This document shows, one piece after another, positions 25,606 through 34,634 of a DNA stretch of 64,000 nt. This stretch comes from Nocardiopsis dassonvillei_B. Lineage in GTDB: Bacteria; Actinomycetota; Actinomycetes; Streptosporangiales; Streptosporangiaceae. The translations under genes and the position numbers were made by a program. The notes under the pieces are model-generated. The model saw only the letters and a program-made list of their open reading frames with translations. It had not been told where the DNA came from and did no database searches. Location: positions 1,674,001 through 1,738,000 of the forward strand of contig NZ_OZ186815.1 of NCBI RefSeq assembly GCF_964273065.1, given 5' to 3'. Numbering within the stretch: the first letter of the stretch is position 1; every line of letters starts with the position of its first letter.

Positions 25606-26238
25606 TCAGGCGCGGTCCCGGACCGCCGCCACGGCGGTGATGCGCTCGACGTACTTGGCGACGACGTCGACCTCGATGTTCACGGTGGCGCCGACGGCCA
25701 GGGAGCCCAGGGTGGTGGCGCGCAGGGTCTCCGGGATGAGGCTGACCTCGAAGAACTCCTCGGCGGCGCCCGGGTCGCTGACGGCCGACACGGTCAGGCT
25801 GGTGCCGTCGACCGTGATCGAACCCTTCTCGACCACGTACCGGGACAGCCCGGCGGGCAGGTCGAACCGTAGAACGTCCCAGTTGTCGCCCGGATTCCGG
25901 GAGAGCAGGCGGGCGGTGCCGTCCACGTGGCCCTGCACGATGTGCCCGCCCAGGCGCGAGTCGACGCGGGCGGCGCGCTCGAGGTTGACCGGGGAGCCGG
26001 GGGCCAGGGAGCCCAGGGAGGAGCGGTCCAGGGACTCCTTCATGACGTCGGCGGTGAAGGTGCCCTCGCCGCGGTCGACGACGGTCAGGCACACGCCGTT
26101 GACGGAGATGGAGTCGCCGTGGCCGGCGTCGGAGGAGACCAGGGGGCCGCGCACGGTGAGCAGTACGGCCTCGCCCGCGGGACCCGCGGGGGTGAGGGAG
26201 ACGACCTCGCCGAGCTCTTCCACGATTCCTGTGAACAC
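25606..26238 (-). CDS. ribE: Riboflavin synthase alpha subunit
   Basis: 210 residues, two tandem lumazine-binding barrels. The N-terminus is FTGIVEELGEV, and each barrel carries the paired VNGVCLTV / VDGTSLTV and HIVQGHVDG motifs. It dismutates two lumazines to riboflavin. The start is GTG at 26238 behind GAAGGAAGG, and the FMN riboswitch ends 115 nt upstream. It is the first gene of the operon; no ribD or ribM (riboflavin transporter) gene is present here. Confidence 0.96.
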   Translation of the reverse strand: MFTGIVEELGEVVSLTPAGPAGEAVLLTVRGPLVSSDAGHGDSISVNGVCLTVVDRGEGTFTADVMKESLDRSSLGSLAPGSPVNLERAARVDSRLGGHIVQGHVDGTARLLSRNPGDNWDVLRFDLPAGLSRYVVEKGSITVDGTSLTVSAVSDPGAAEEFFEVSLIPETLRATTLGSLAVGATVNIEVDVVAKYVERITAVAAVRDRA

Positions 26239-26353
26239 GCCCTTGCCTTCCTTCGCCGGGTAAGGCTCCGGGGCGTGTGCGGAACATGCGTCCACGGCGG
26301 GTCGGCGAAGGGCCGCGGGCACGGGGCACCACGGCGCACAGACCGTCCCGACG

Positions 26354-26478
26354 CGTGCTGCCTCCCATCCGGACTTTAACCGTCGGTACCGGAATTCCAC
26401 CGGTTCAGCCGGCCGATGGACTCGGCCGGGTCGCGGACTGTCACCGCCGGTTCGGACTTTCACCGACCCCGGAGCACG
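26354..26478 (-). promoter_or_regulatory. FMN riboswitch (RFN element)
   Basis: On the minus strand the RNA begins with CGTGCTCCGGGGTCGGTGAA and contains AGTCCGAACCGGCGGT, CAGTCCGCGACC, then GGTGGAATTCCGGTACCGAC, and ends GTCCGGATGGGAGGCAGCAC. These are the conserved RFN boxes in order; CGTGCT/AGCACG closes P1. It controls ribE-ribBA-ribH-PH. No terminator with a T-tract follows. A GCCTT/AAGGC pairing (26245-26249 with 26262-26266) would bury the ribE Shine-Dalgarno, so translational control is likely. Confidence 0.95.
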
Positions 26479-26554
26479 CATTCTCAACTGATGTCTGAGA
26501 CGCCAACGATCTTAACGCCGCAGTAGCGACAGCGCATAGTTCGTGTGATGGGGA

Positions 26555-27586
26555 TCATGCCCCGGGCAGGTCGTCCAGCCGCTCCCGCGCGTGTCCTCCC
26601 TGGCCGGGGGGCGTGCCGGGGCGCTCCGCCAGCCCGCTGCGCACGAACAGCTCCGGCGCGCCGAAGGTGATCCAGAACAGGATCGCGCCGGAGGCGGCGA
26701 AGGAGGCGACGGCGTCGGCCATCCCGGTGAGCGGCCCGGACAGCAGCCGGGAGAGGGCCTCGATGCACAGGACCACGGACAGGCCCAGGACGAACCGGGC
26801 GGCGCGCGCGCCGATCCGCCCCCGGGCCGAGTACCAGCCGCGGCGGTCCAGCAGCGTGAGCCCGACGAGGACGGCCAGCAGCGCGCCCGACGTGGAGTAG
26901 ACACCGGAGAGGGTGTACCCGGCCGGGTCGGGCGGGACGGCCCCGATCCACTCGTCGGGGACGGTCCAGTCACCGCGGGCGGTGTAGCGCCACAGGGTGG
27001 CCAGGGCGCAGGGCACCAGCGCCGCCGCGACCGCGAGGGACGCCCAGCGCGCCGTCGGCAGCCCGCGCCACCAGGCCAGGACGCGGTCCTCCCAGCGCAG
27101 GAACGCCCACAGGATCAGCGCCCCCAGCAGGACGCCGACGACGACGTCGCTGATGAAGTGCGCGCCCAGGTGGACGCGGGAGAAGCAGATGAGGGCGGCC
27201 AGCGCGAGCGCGGCCCACAGCGGCCCGCGACGGCCGGACCTGATCCCCGTGTACCCCAGGACCACCGTGGCGCCCTGGGCGTGCCCCGAGGGCATGCCGA
27301 AGCTCGACTCGCTCGTGTGCTGGGCGATCTGCGCGCTGTACCAGGAGGGGCGCGACCCGTGGACGAAGAGCTTGAGCAGGTGGTTGACCACCGACGAGGA
27401 GATGGCCAGGACCAGCAGCCGACCGCCCAGGCCGGGACTGACGCACCAGAAGACCAGGGCCAGCAGGGGGATGACGACCGCCTGGGCACCGAGGCCGGTG
27501 ACGGCGGTCAACGGCAGGACCGGCCAGTCGGCCAGGCCCTGGAGCCACTCGATGGGCGCGGTCTCCGCGTCCCACAGCACGTCCAT
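26555..27586 (-). CDS. PAP2 family membrane phosphatase
   Basis: 343 residues, polytopic. The three phosphatase motifs are present: KLFVHGSRPSW, FGMPSGHAQG and SRVHLGAHFISDV, giving the catalytic His pair and phosphate-binding Arg/Lys. About eight to nine hydrophobic segments are visible; beyond the PAP2 core, the last 150 residues add four helices. Substrates in this family are phosphatidic acid or undecaprenyl pyrophosphate; the choice is not readable. The start is ATG at 27586; GTG at 27601 is possible. A TAGGCT hexamer at 27712-27717 (minus) may be its -10 box. The C-terminus is short, polar and Gly/Arg-rich. Confidence 0.88.
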   Translation of the reverse strand: MDVLWDAETAPIEWLQGLADWPVLPLTAVTGLGAQAVVIPLLALVFWCVSPGLGGRLLVLAISSSVVNHLLKLFVHGSRPSWYSAQIAQHTSESSFGMPSGHAQGATVVLGYTGIRSGRRGPLWAALALAALICFSRVHLGAHFISDVVVGVLLGALILWAFLRWEDRVLAWWRGLPTARWASLAVAAALVPCALATLWRYTARGDWTVPDEWIGAVPPDPAGYTLSGVYSTSGALLAVLVGLTLLDRRGWYSARGRIGARAARFVLGLSVVLCIEALSRLLSGPLTGMADAVASFAASGAILFWITFGAPELFVRSGLAERPGTPPGQGGHARERLDDLPGA

Positions 27587-27768
27587 GATCACAGCGCGCA
27601 CCCCAGGTGTCCGCGCTTGGCTACGTGCTCACGCCGCGCCGCTCCCCCAGACCGCCGGCGCGGGGGGAAGACGGAGCCGCGACCAAGCTGAATCGACGAC
27701 TACGGTGCGCCAGCCTAGGGGGTGCGGCGGGGCGGTGGCCAGTCGGGGCCCCGGCCGCACCGGGATCG

Positions 27769-28437
27769 TTATCCCCGGGCGGCGGCCTCGACGGCCTGGG
27801 CGCGCAGGGAGTCGATCGCCTTGGCGGGGTCCTGGGCGCCGTAGACGGCGGACCCGGCGACGAAGACGTCGGCCCCGGCCTCGGCGGCGCGTTCGATGGT
27901 CTCGTCGCTGACACCGCCGTCGACCTGGAGCCAGACGGAGGCCTCGCGGCCGTCGAGGATCTCACGGGCCCGGCGGATCTTGGGCAGGACCAGGTCGAGG
28001 AACTTCTGGCCGCCGAAGCCGGGCTCGACGGTCATGAGCAGGAGCATGTCCATCTCGCCCACGAGGTCGGCGTAGGGCTCGACCGGCTCGGCGGGATTGA
28101 GGGCCAGCCCGGCGCGGGCGCCCAGGCGGCGGATCTCGCGCAGGGTGCGCACGGGGGCGCTCGCGGCCTTGGCGTGGATGGTGACGCTGCCCGCCCCGGC
28201 CTCGGCGTAGGCGGGCGCCCAGCGGTCGGGGTCCTCGATCATGAGGTGGCAGTCCAGGGGGGTGTCGGTCGCCTTGAGCAGGGACTCGACGATGGGCAGG
28301 CCGAGCGTGAGGTTGGGGACGAAGTGCCCGTCCATCACGTCGACGTGCAGCCAGTCGGCGTTGGGGACGGCGGCGGCCTCGTCGGCCAGGCGCGCGAAGT
28401 CGGCGCTGAGGATGCTGGGTGAGATCTGGATTGCCAC
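27769..28437 (-). CDS. rpe: Ribulose-phosphate 3-epimerase
   Basis: 222 residues, TIM barrel. Signatures are QISPSILSADFARL, LHVDVMDGHFVPNLTLG (metal-binding Asp and His), LMTVEPGFGGQKF and QVDGGVSDETI with the second catalytic Asp. It interconverts ribulose 5-phosphate and xylulose 5-phosphate. The product also feeds RibB in the neighbouring riboflavin operon, and the linkage rpe-rsmB-fmt is standard in Actinobacteria. Confidence 0.97.
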   Translation of the reverse strand: MAIQISPSILSADFARLADEAAAVPNADWLHVDVMDGHFVPNLTLGLPIVESLLKATDTPLDCHLMIEDPDRWAPAYAEAGAGSVTIHAKAASAPVRTLREIRRLGARAGLALNPAEPVEPYADLVGEMDMLLLMTVEPGFGGQKFLDLVLPKIRRAREILDGREASVWLQVDGGVSDETIERAAEAGADVFVAGSAVYGAQDPAKAIDSLRAQAVEAAARG

Positions 28438-28599
28438 GCCTGGCAGTGTAGCCAGGGGGCCGCGGCGGCGGTGCCGGGCACCCCGCCGGAGCTGGTGGTT
28501 CCTCGAAAGGGCACGACCTTGACGGTGTAGATCATGGTTTGTCCGGTTCTGCCGGAGATGCCCGCGCGGCGCTCCCGAACGGAGCGCCGCGCCCGCGGG

Positions 28600-30072
28600 T
28601 CAGCCGCGGCGCAGCAGGGCCAGGAACATGGCGTCGGTGCCGTGCCGGTGCGGCCAGAACTGCACGTACCGGCCCTCCTCCCCCGCGGCCAGGCCGGGCA
28701 CCTCGTCCAGCAGGTCCGCGGCGCGCAGCAGGGAGAGGTCGTCGCGCTCGGCCAGCACCCGGCGCACGACGCCGTCGGTCTCGTCCAGGTGCGGCGAGCA
28801 CGTCACGTACGCGACCACGCCGCCCGGACGCACCGACTCCACCGCGTTCAGCAGCAGGTCGTGCTGGAGCGGGGCGAGCTCGGCCGCCGAGTCCGCGGTG
28901 CGCCGCCAGCGCGACTCGGGGCGGCGGCGCAGCGCTCCCAGCCCGGTGCAGGGCACGTCCACCAGGACCCGGTCGAACGTTCCGGGACGCCAGGCGGGCC
29001 GGGTGCCGTCGGCGGCGATCGCCCGCCCGGCGTCGCGCGGGGCGCGGCGCACCGCGCCGGCCACCAGTCCGGCCCGGGCGGGCTGGACCTCCGAGGCCAC
29101 CAGGCGCGCCTCGCCCCGCCCGGCCAGGGAGGCGAGCAGCCCCGCCTTGCCGCCGGGGCCCGCGCACATGTCCAGCCACAGTCCGTCGCGGCCCGGGACG
29201 TCGACCCGGGTCAGGGCGAGCGCCACCAGCTGGCTGGCCTCGTCCTGGACGGCGGCGCGGCCCTGGCGGACCTCGCGGATCGCCGCCGGGTCGCCCTCGG
29301 GCAGCCGCGCGCCGAACGGCGAGTACGGGGTGGGCTCGGCCCCGGCCGCGACCAGGTCGGCGACGGTGGCGCGGCCCGGCTTGGCCACCAGGGTCACCTT
29401 GGGGCGCTCGTTGTGGGCAATGAGCAGGCGCTCGGTCTCCTCCAGGCCGGTCCTGGCCCGCTCCCCCAGGGCGCGGGCCAGCTCCTTGACGATCCAGCGC
29501 GGGTGGCTGTACACCACCGACAGGTACCCGCTGGGGTCGACGGAGCGGTCCGGGGCGATGACCCCGATCCACTCGTCCAGGTCGCGGGCGGACACCTTGC
29601 GCAGGATCGCGTTGGCGAACCGGGCCCGGTGCTGCCCCACCACCCGGCGGGCCAGGTCCACGGTGGCGCTGACCGCGGCGTGCGGCGGGATCTTGGTGGA
29701 CAGCAGCTGGTGGGCGCCCAGCCGCAGCAGCGGCAGCACCTCGGCGTCCACGGAGGCCAGCGTGCGGTCCACGCACGTCTCCATGATCGCGTCGTAGGTG
29801 CCCTGGCGGCGCAGGGTGCCGTAGGTCAGCTCGGTGGCCAGGGCCGCGTCGCGGCCGGAGATGCCGCGCTCGTTGAGCAGGGCGGGGAGCAGCAGGTTGG
29901 CGTAGGCGTCGCGCTGGTCGACCGCGCGCAGGACGTCGTAGGCGACCCGGCGGGCCGGGTCGCGGGGCGCGCCCGGCTTGGCGGCACCGCCCTGGGCCCC
30001 GCCGGACCGTGCCCCGCCGGAGTGGGGCCCGCGGCGGGGACGGCGGTACGGGGATCGGGACTGCTCGCTCAA
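28600..30072 (-). CDS. rsmB: RsmB-family 16S rRNA cytosine methyltransferase
   Basis: 490 residues. An Arg/Gly-rich 40-residue N-terminus precedes a NusB-like RNA-binding domain (RRVAYDVLRAVDQRDAYANL ... TELTYGTLRRQGTYD). The methyltransferase domain has SAM-binding LDMCAGPGGKAGLLASLAG and the two cysteine motifs DVPCTGLG and YVTCSPH used for covalent catalysis at C5. The family methylates C967 of 16S rRNA in E. coli. The longest frame from ATG at 30072 is used; the start could be a little downstream. Confidence 0.93.
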   Translation of the reverse strand: MSEQSRSPYRRPRRGPHSGGARSGGAQGGAAKPGAPRDPARRVAYDVLRAVDQRDAYANLLLPALLNERGISGRDAALATELTYGTLRRQGTYDAIMETCVDRTLASVDAEVLPLLRLGAHQLLSTKIPPHAAVSATVDLARRVVGQHRARFANAILRKVSARDLDEWIGVIAPDRSVDPSGYLSVVYSHPRWIVKELARALGERARTGLEETERLLIAHNERPKVTLVAKPGRATVADLVAAGAEPTPYSPFGARLPEGDPAAIREVRQGRAAVQDEASQLVALALTRVDVPGRDGLWLDMCAGPGGKAGLLASLAGRGEARLVASEVQPARAGLVAGAVRRAPRDAGRAIAADGTRPAWRPGTFDRVLVDVPCTGLGALRRRPESRWRRTADSAAELAPLQHDLLLNAVESVRPGGVVAYVTCSPHLDETDGVVRRVLAERDDLSLLRAADLLDEVPGLAAGEEGRYVQFWPHRHGTDAMFLALLRRG

Positions 30073-30145
30073 CGTGTGCTGCTCCTGGACCTGAAGGACG
30101 TGACCGGGTGGGGGCCGGCCCCCACCCGGTCGAGCCTACGGCAGC

Positions 30146-31081
30146 TCAGTCGCCCAGGCGGTCATCTCCGGTGGGACGCACGCCACGGGCCCAGTCCACG
30201 GCGTTCATGGCGCGCTTGCCCTGGGGCTGCACCTCGCCCAGCAGTACCGGGTGGGTGGCGGTGCCGGCCAGGACCCGCTTCTTGTCGGCGTACAGGCGGC
30301 CCGGGTCCAGGGCGGGGGTGTCGGCGTCGGTGACGGGGGCGACCGGGCCGAGCTTCAGGCGGGTGCCTCGGAAGGTCGTCCAGGCGCCGGGGGCGGGCGT
30401 GCAGGCGCGCACCAGCCGGTCGACGCGCTGGGCCGGGGCGGTGAAGTCGACCTCGGCGTCGGCGGGCTCCAGCTTGGAGGCGTAGGAGACCTCGGCGTCG
30501 GGCTGCGGGACCGGGGACAGCTCCCCCGAGGCGATGCCGTCGATCGTGCGGACCAGCAGCCCGGCCCCCGCCACGGACAGCCGGTCCAGCAGCCCGCCGC
30601 TGGTGTCGGTGGGGCGGACGGCCTCGGTGAGGGTGCCGTAGACGGGACCGGCGTCCAGTTCCTTGACGATCCGGAAGGTGGAGGCCCCGGTGACGTCGTC
30701 GCCGTGCAGGACGGCGTGCTGGACGGGGGCGGCGCCCCGCCAGGCGGGCAGCAGGGAGAAGTGCAGGTTGACCCAGCCGTGGCGGGGGATGTCCAGGGCG
30801 GACTGGGGCAGCAGGGCGCCGTAGGCCACCACCGGGCAGCAGTCGGGGGCGATCTCGGCCAGGCGGGCCAGGAAGTCCGGGTCGCCCGCCTTGAGGGGCT
30901 TGAGGACCTCGATGCCCGCCTCCTCGGCGAGTTCGGCGACCGGGCTGGGGGCCACCCTGCGCCCGCGCCCGGAGCGGGCGTCGGGGCGGGTGACGACGGC
31001 GGCGACCTCGTGGTCGGAGCCGATCAGTGCCTGTAGGGACGGAACCGCCACCTGCGGTGTTCCGGCGAAGACGAGTTTCAA
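30146..31081 (-). CDS. fmt: Methionyl-tRNA formyltransferase
   Basis: 311 residues, full length. It formylates initiator Met-tRNA with 10-formyl-THF. The formyl-transfer domain has MKLVFAGTPQVAVPSL, the catalytic NLHFSLLPAWRGAAPVQHA (Asn, His) and later Asp in KELDAGPVYG; the C-terminal tRNA-binding barrel follows (about 205-311). rsmB is 73 bp downstream. The TnpB element is inserted about 110 bp upstream, within or near its promoter region. Confidence 0.97.
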   Translation of the reverse strand: MKLVFAGTPQVAVPSLQALIGSDHEVAAVVTRPDARSGRGRRVAPSPVAELAEEAGIEVLKPLKAGDPDFLARLAEIAPDCCPVVAYGALLPQSALDIPRHGWVNLHFSLLPAWRGAAPVQHAVLHGDDVTGASTFRIVKELDAGPVYGTLTEAVRPTDTSGGLLDRLSVAGAGLLVRTIDGIASGELSPVPQPDAEVSYASKLEPADAEVDFTAPAQRVDRLVRACTPAPGAWTTFRGTRLKLGPVAPVTDADTPALDPGRLYADKKRVLAGTATHPVLLGEVQPQGKRAMNAVDWARGVRPTGDDRLGD

Positions 31082-31193
31082 GCGGGTCCCCCCTGGCTGT
31101 GCGCGGTCCGCGGCCCACCGCCGCGGCTCCCAGTTGTACCAGCCCGCCAGGGCGTCCCACGGCCGGTGTCGCCGGGTTCTGGTACACCAGAGG

Positions 31194-32414
31194 GGTTGAC
31201 TTCCTCCCTCGCCTGCGAAGGCAGGGGGGTCCGGCGGTCGCCCGCCGGGGTTCCTGTTTCGTCGACGACCGCCCCGCAGGAAGAAGCTCCCGTTGAGGTC
31301 TTACGTCATCTCCGCAGGCGAGCACCGCCGGCCCGGCGGCTTCCGAGGTCCTGGCCGCGTCCACATCGCGGTCGTGCACGGCCCCGCACACGCACGTCCA
31401 GGTGCGGACGTGAAGCGACAGGGGTTCGGTGACCCGGTCGCGGTCCGCGCAGGTGCGCGAGGAGGGGAAGAACCGGTCCACGACGACCAGGTCCCGCCCG
31501 TACCGGGCGCACTTGTACTCCAGCATGGACCGCGGCTCCCGCCACGCCGCGTCGGAAATGGCGCGGGCCGGGTATCGGTTCTCGGCCATGTCGCGGACGA
31601 TGAGGTCCTCGATCACGGCCGCTTGGTTCCCGCGGGCGAGCCGAGTGGTGAGCTTGCGCAGGAAGTCCCGGCGCCGGTCGACGGTCCGCGCATGGACGCG
31701 CCCCGCTTCGCGTCGGGCCCCGGCCCGGTTCGCCGACCCCTTCTGCTTACGGGCGAGCTCCCGCTGTGCCTTGGCCGACCGCTTCCGGTCGCGGTGCTCG
31801 TGGTGGGGGTCGTCGATCCTCTCCCCGGTGGACAGGGGCACCGGGGAGGTCGGTCCCGCGTCCACCCCCACCACGGGGCGGGGTGCGGGAACGGACTCGA
31901 CGGTGTCCTCGCACAGCAGGGACACGAACCACCTTCCCGCCGCATCCCTGCTCACGGTCACCGTCGAGGGCACCGCTCCCTCGGGCAGCGGCCGCGACCA
32001 CACGGTGTCCAAGGGCTCGGCCATCTCGGCCGGGAACAACCGCCCGTCGCGGTAGCGGAAGGCGCTGGCGGTGTACTCCGCCGACGCCCGCGACCGCTTG
32101 CGCGATTCGAACCGCGGATACCGCGCACGCTTGGCGAAGAAGTTCGCGAATCCCGGCTGGAGGTGACGCGGTGCCTGCTGCAACGGCACCGACGACACCT
32201 CGGCCAGGAACGCGTACTCCTCGGTCTTCTTCCAGGCGGTGAGCATCGCCGACGTGTCGTTGTGGGACACCCGGCGCCCCTCGGCGCGCCATGCCTCCGA
32301 CCGGGAGTCCGATGCGAGGTCGTGGACCAGGCGCACACAACACCCCAAGGTGCGCGACAGCAGCGCCGCCTGCACACCCGTGGGATGGAAGCGATACTTG
32401 AAGGCCCGCTTCAC
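31194..32414 (-). pseudogene. tnpB: TnpB RNA-guided nuclease, no in-frame stop and damaged zinc knuckle
   Basis: About 407 residues within the element, from GTG at 32414 (KRAFKYRFHPTGVQAALLSR); ATG at 32429 is also possible. The RuvC-like triad is intact: Asp185 (VVGVDAGPTS), Glu269 (AVIEDLIVRDM) and Asp350 (HDRDVDAAR). The zinc knuckle is not: SSRTCADRDR has Arg325 where the second cysteine of CxxC belongs, although the later CVCG is kept. The frame has no stop inside the element and stays open to 30162, through the fmt region in another frame. The hairpin loop where related genes have TAG reads TTCG. The gene is probably a decayed or extended copy. Confidence 0.75.
31195..31340 (-). ncRNA. 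Probable omega-RNA (right-end element RNA)
   Basis: TnpB nucleases use an RNA formed from the 3' end of tnpB plus the right end, with the flanking DNA serving as guide. Here the right end has a GC hairpin (CCTGCCTTCGCAGG) followed by CGAGGGAGGAAGTCAAC, which matches the conserved 3' scaffold of such RNAs. The 5' extent is approximate. The guide would begin at 31194 and run toward lower coordinates. Confidence 0.6.
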
Positions 32415-32460
32415 AGCTCTCCCGGCCATGGTTCGTACGTTGGTGAGACCGATACACCCT
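31195..32460 (-). mobile_element. IS200/IS605-type element carrying only tnpB
   Basis: The element contains a tnpB gene and a right end of the type ...AGGAAGTCAAC (31195 is the last base, reading on the minus strand), preceded by a hairpin CCTGCCTTCGCAGG. No Y1 (HUH) transposase tnpA is nearby, so it is non-autonomous. The left boundary is not resolved; sequence up to about 32460 resembles the usual tnpB leader. Its insertion point lies between fmt and priA. Confidence 0.8.
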
Positions 32461-32558
32461 CGTGAGGAAGACCAGGAAAGAAACTCGTCGAAACACGAAC
32501 GAGAGGAGCAAGGGTGCTTCCTCCCCGTTCCGGGGACGGATCTCCGCACCCTGATCAG

Positions 32559-34634
32559 ATGACATCCCAGCCCACCGGACCCGAGGGGGTCCTCTTCGAG
32601 CTTCCCGCCGCGCCCCCGGCGGAGAAGAAGCAGGAGAAGAAACGCTCCGGCCGCCCGGCCCCGCGCACGCCCGCCGAGCGGCTGCCGGTCGCGCGCGTGG
32701 TGGTGGACACCCCGCTGCCGCACCTGGACCGGTACTTCGACTACCGGGTGCCCGCCGACATGGACGAGGCGGCGGTGCCGGGCTGCCGGGTGCGGGTGCG
32801 CTTCAACAACCGGAAGCTGACCGGGTTCCTGGCCGAGCGGGTGGAGGCGTCGGAGTTCGCCGGACGGCTGGCCTACCTGGACTCGGTGGTCTCCTCCGAG
32901 CCGGTGCTCACCCCCGAGATCCTGGGGCTGTCCCGCGCGGTCGCGGACCGGTACGCGGGCACCCTGAGCGACGTGCTGCGGCTGGCGGTGCCGCCCCGGC
33001 ACGCCCGGGCCGAGAAGGAGGATCCGGACGGGGACGCCGGGGAGGACTTCTCCGCGCCGGGTGCGGGGCCGTGGCAGGACTACCCGGACGGCCCGGCGTT
33101 CCTGGCGGAGCTGGCCGCGGGCCGGGCGCCCCGGGCGGTGTGGAACGCACTGCCGGGCCCGGACTGGCCCGAGGCGGTCGCCGTGGCGGCGGGTACGGCG
33201 CTGGCCGCCGGGCGGGGCACCGTGATCGTGGTGCCCGACGGTCGCGACGTCGAACGGGTGGACGCGGCGCTGACCGGGGTGCTGGGCCCGGACCGGCACG
33301 TGGCTCTGACCGCCGGGCTGGGGCCGGAGAAGCGCTACCGGCGGTGGCTGTCCGTGCTGCGCGGCCGGGTGCGGGTGGTGGTCGGCACCCGGGCCGCGGC
33401 GTTCGCCCCGGTGCGCGACGTGGGCCTGGTGGTGCTGTGGGACGACGGCGACGACGTGCACGCCGACCCGCACGCGCCCTACCCGCACACGCGCACGGTG
33501 CTGTCGATGCGCGCCCACCGGGCGGAGGCGGGGGCCCTCATCGGGGGGCACACCCGGACCACCGACGCCCAGATGCTGGTGGACTCGGGGTGGGCGGGGC
33601 AGATCACGGCCGACCGGGCGGTGCTGCGGCGGCGCGCCCCGGTGGTGCGGGTGGCCGGTGACGACCGCGAGCTGGAGCGGGACGGGGCGGCGCGCACGGC
33701 GCGGCTGCCCGGGCTGGCGCTCCGCGTGGCCCGGCAGGCCTCCCGGGAGGGCGCGGTGCTGTTCCAGGTGCCGCGGCGCGGCTACCTGGCGACGCTGGCC
33801 TGCGCGGGCTGCCGCGAGCCGGCGCGCTGCGACGCCTGCCACGGGCCGCTGGCGGTGCGCAGCTCGCACGCCGTGCCCTCCTGCGGCTGGTGCGGCCGGG
33901 TGGCGGGCGCGTGGGCGTGCCCCGAGTGCGGGGCGAACCGGATGCGCGCCGTGGTGGTGGGCGACCGGCGCACCGCCGAGGAGCTGGGCCGGGCGTTCCC
34001 CTCGGTGGTGGTGCGCACCTCCGGCCGCGACGAGGTGCTGTCCGCGGTGCCGGGGTCGCCCTCGCTGGTGGTGGCCACCCCCGGCGCCGAGCCGGTGGCC
34101 GAGGGCGGGTACGCGGCGGCGGTGCTGCTGGACGGCTGGGCGCTGCTCAACCGGCTGGACCTCCGGGCGGCCGAGGAGGCGCTGCGGCGCTGGCTGGGCG
34201 CTGCGGCGCTGGTGCGCCCGGGCGGCACGGTGGTGGTGTGCGCCGAGGCGTCGTCGCCGGTGGTGCAGTCGCTGGTGCGCTGGGACCCGGCGGGGTTCGC
34301 CGAGCGCGAGCTGGCCGACCGCCGCGAGCTGGGGTTCCCCCCGGCGGTGTCGATGGCGTCGGTGACCGGCGGCCCCGAGCACGTGCGCGAGCTGCTGGAC
34401 CAGGTGGAGCTGCCCGACGGTGTGGAGCTGCTGGGCCCGGTGCCCGTCGGCCCCGACCGCGAGGGCCCGACCGGGCCGGGCGGGACGAACACCACCGAGC
34501 GGGCGCTGCTGCGGGTGCCGCGGGAGGGGGTGGGCGCGCTGGCCCGCGCCCTCAAGGTCGCCGCCGCTGCCCGCAGCGCCCGCCGCGAGGAGCACCAGGC
34601 CCAGATCCGCGTCGACCCCCTCCAGGTCATCTAG
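32559..34634 (+). CDS. priA: Primosomal protein N' (PriA), helicase motifs absent
   Basis: 691 residues. The N-terminal 3'-DNA-binding domain is clear (ARVVVDTPLPHLDRYFDYRV ... GCRVRVRFNNRKLTGF). The zinc module keeps its cysteines (CAGCREPARCDACHG, CGWCGR, CPECGANRM). The ATPase core lacks a Walker A: the corresponding region reads AAGTALAAGRGTVIVV, and DEAH-like and motif III signatures are missing. Actinobacterial PriA proteins are known to be of this probable non-helicase form. They are expected to bind forks and load DnaB without unwinding. The gene is on the opposite strand to fmt, unlike the usual order. Confidence 0.9.
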   Translation: MTSQPTGPEGVLFELPAAPPAEKKQEKKRSGRPAPRTPAERLPVARVVVDTPLPHLDRYFDYRVPADMDEAAVPGCRVRVRFNNRKLTGFLAERVEASEFAGRLAYLDSVVSSEPVLTPEILGLSRAVADRYAGTLSDVLRLAVPPRHARAEKEDPDGDAGEDFSAPGAGPWQDYPDGPAFLAELAAGRAPRAVWNALPGPDWPEAVAVAAGTALAAGRGTVIVVPDGRDVERVDAALTGVLGPDRHVALTAGLGPEKRYRRWLSVLRGRVRVVVGTRAAAFAPVRDVGLVVLWDDGDDVHADPHAPYPHTRTVLSMRAHRAEAGALIGGHTRTTDAQMLVDSGWAGQITADRAVLRRRAPVVRVAGDDRELERDGAARTARLPGLALRVARQASREGAVLFQVPRRGYLATLACAGCREPARCDACHGPLAVRSSHAVPSCGWCGRVAGAWACPECGANRMRAVVVGDRRTAEELGRAFPSVVVRTSGRDEVLSAVPGSPSLVVATPGAEPVAEGGYAAAVLLDGWALLNRLDLRAAEEALRRWLGAAALVRPGGTVVVCAEASSPVVQSLVRWDPAGFAERELADRRELGFPPAVSMASVTGGPEHVRELLDQVELPDGVELLGPVPVGPDREGPTGPGGTNTTERALLRVPREGVGALARALKVAAAARSARREEHQAQIRVDPLQVI

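Noticed and set aside
29000..30333. Long plus-strand frames opposite rsmB
   Set aside because: Antisense shadows without recognisable domains.
31195..32460. Search for a Y1 transposase (tnpA) next to tnpB
   Set aside because: No HUH motif protein on either side; the element is tnpB-only.
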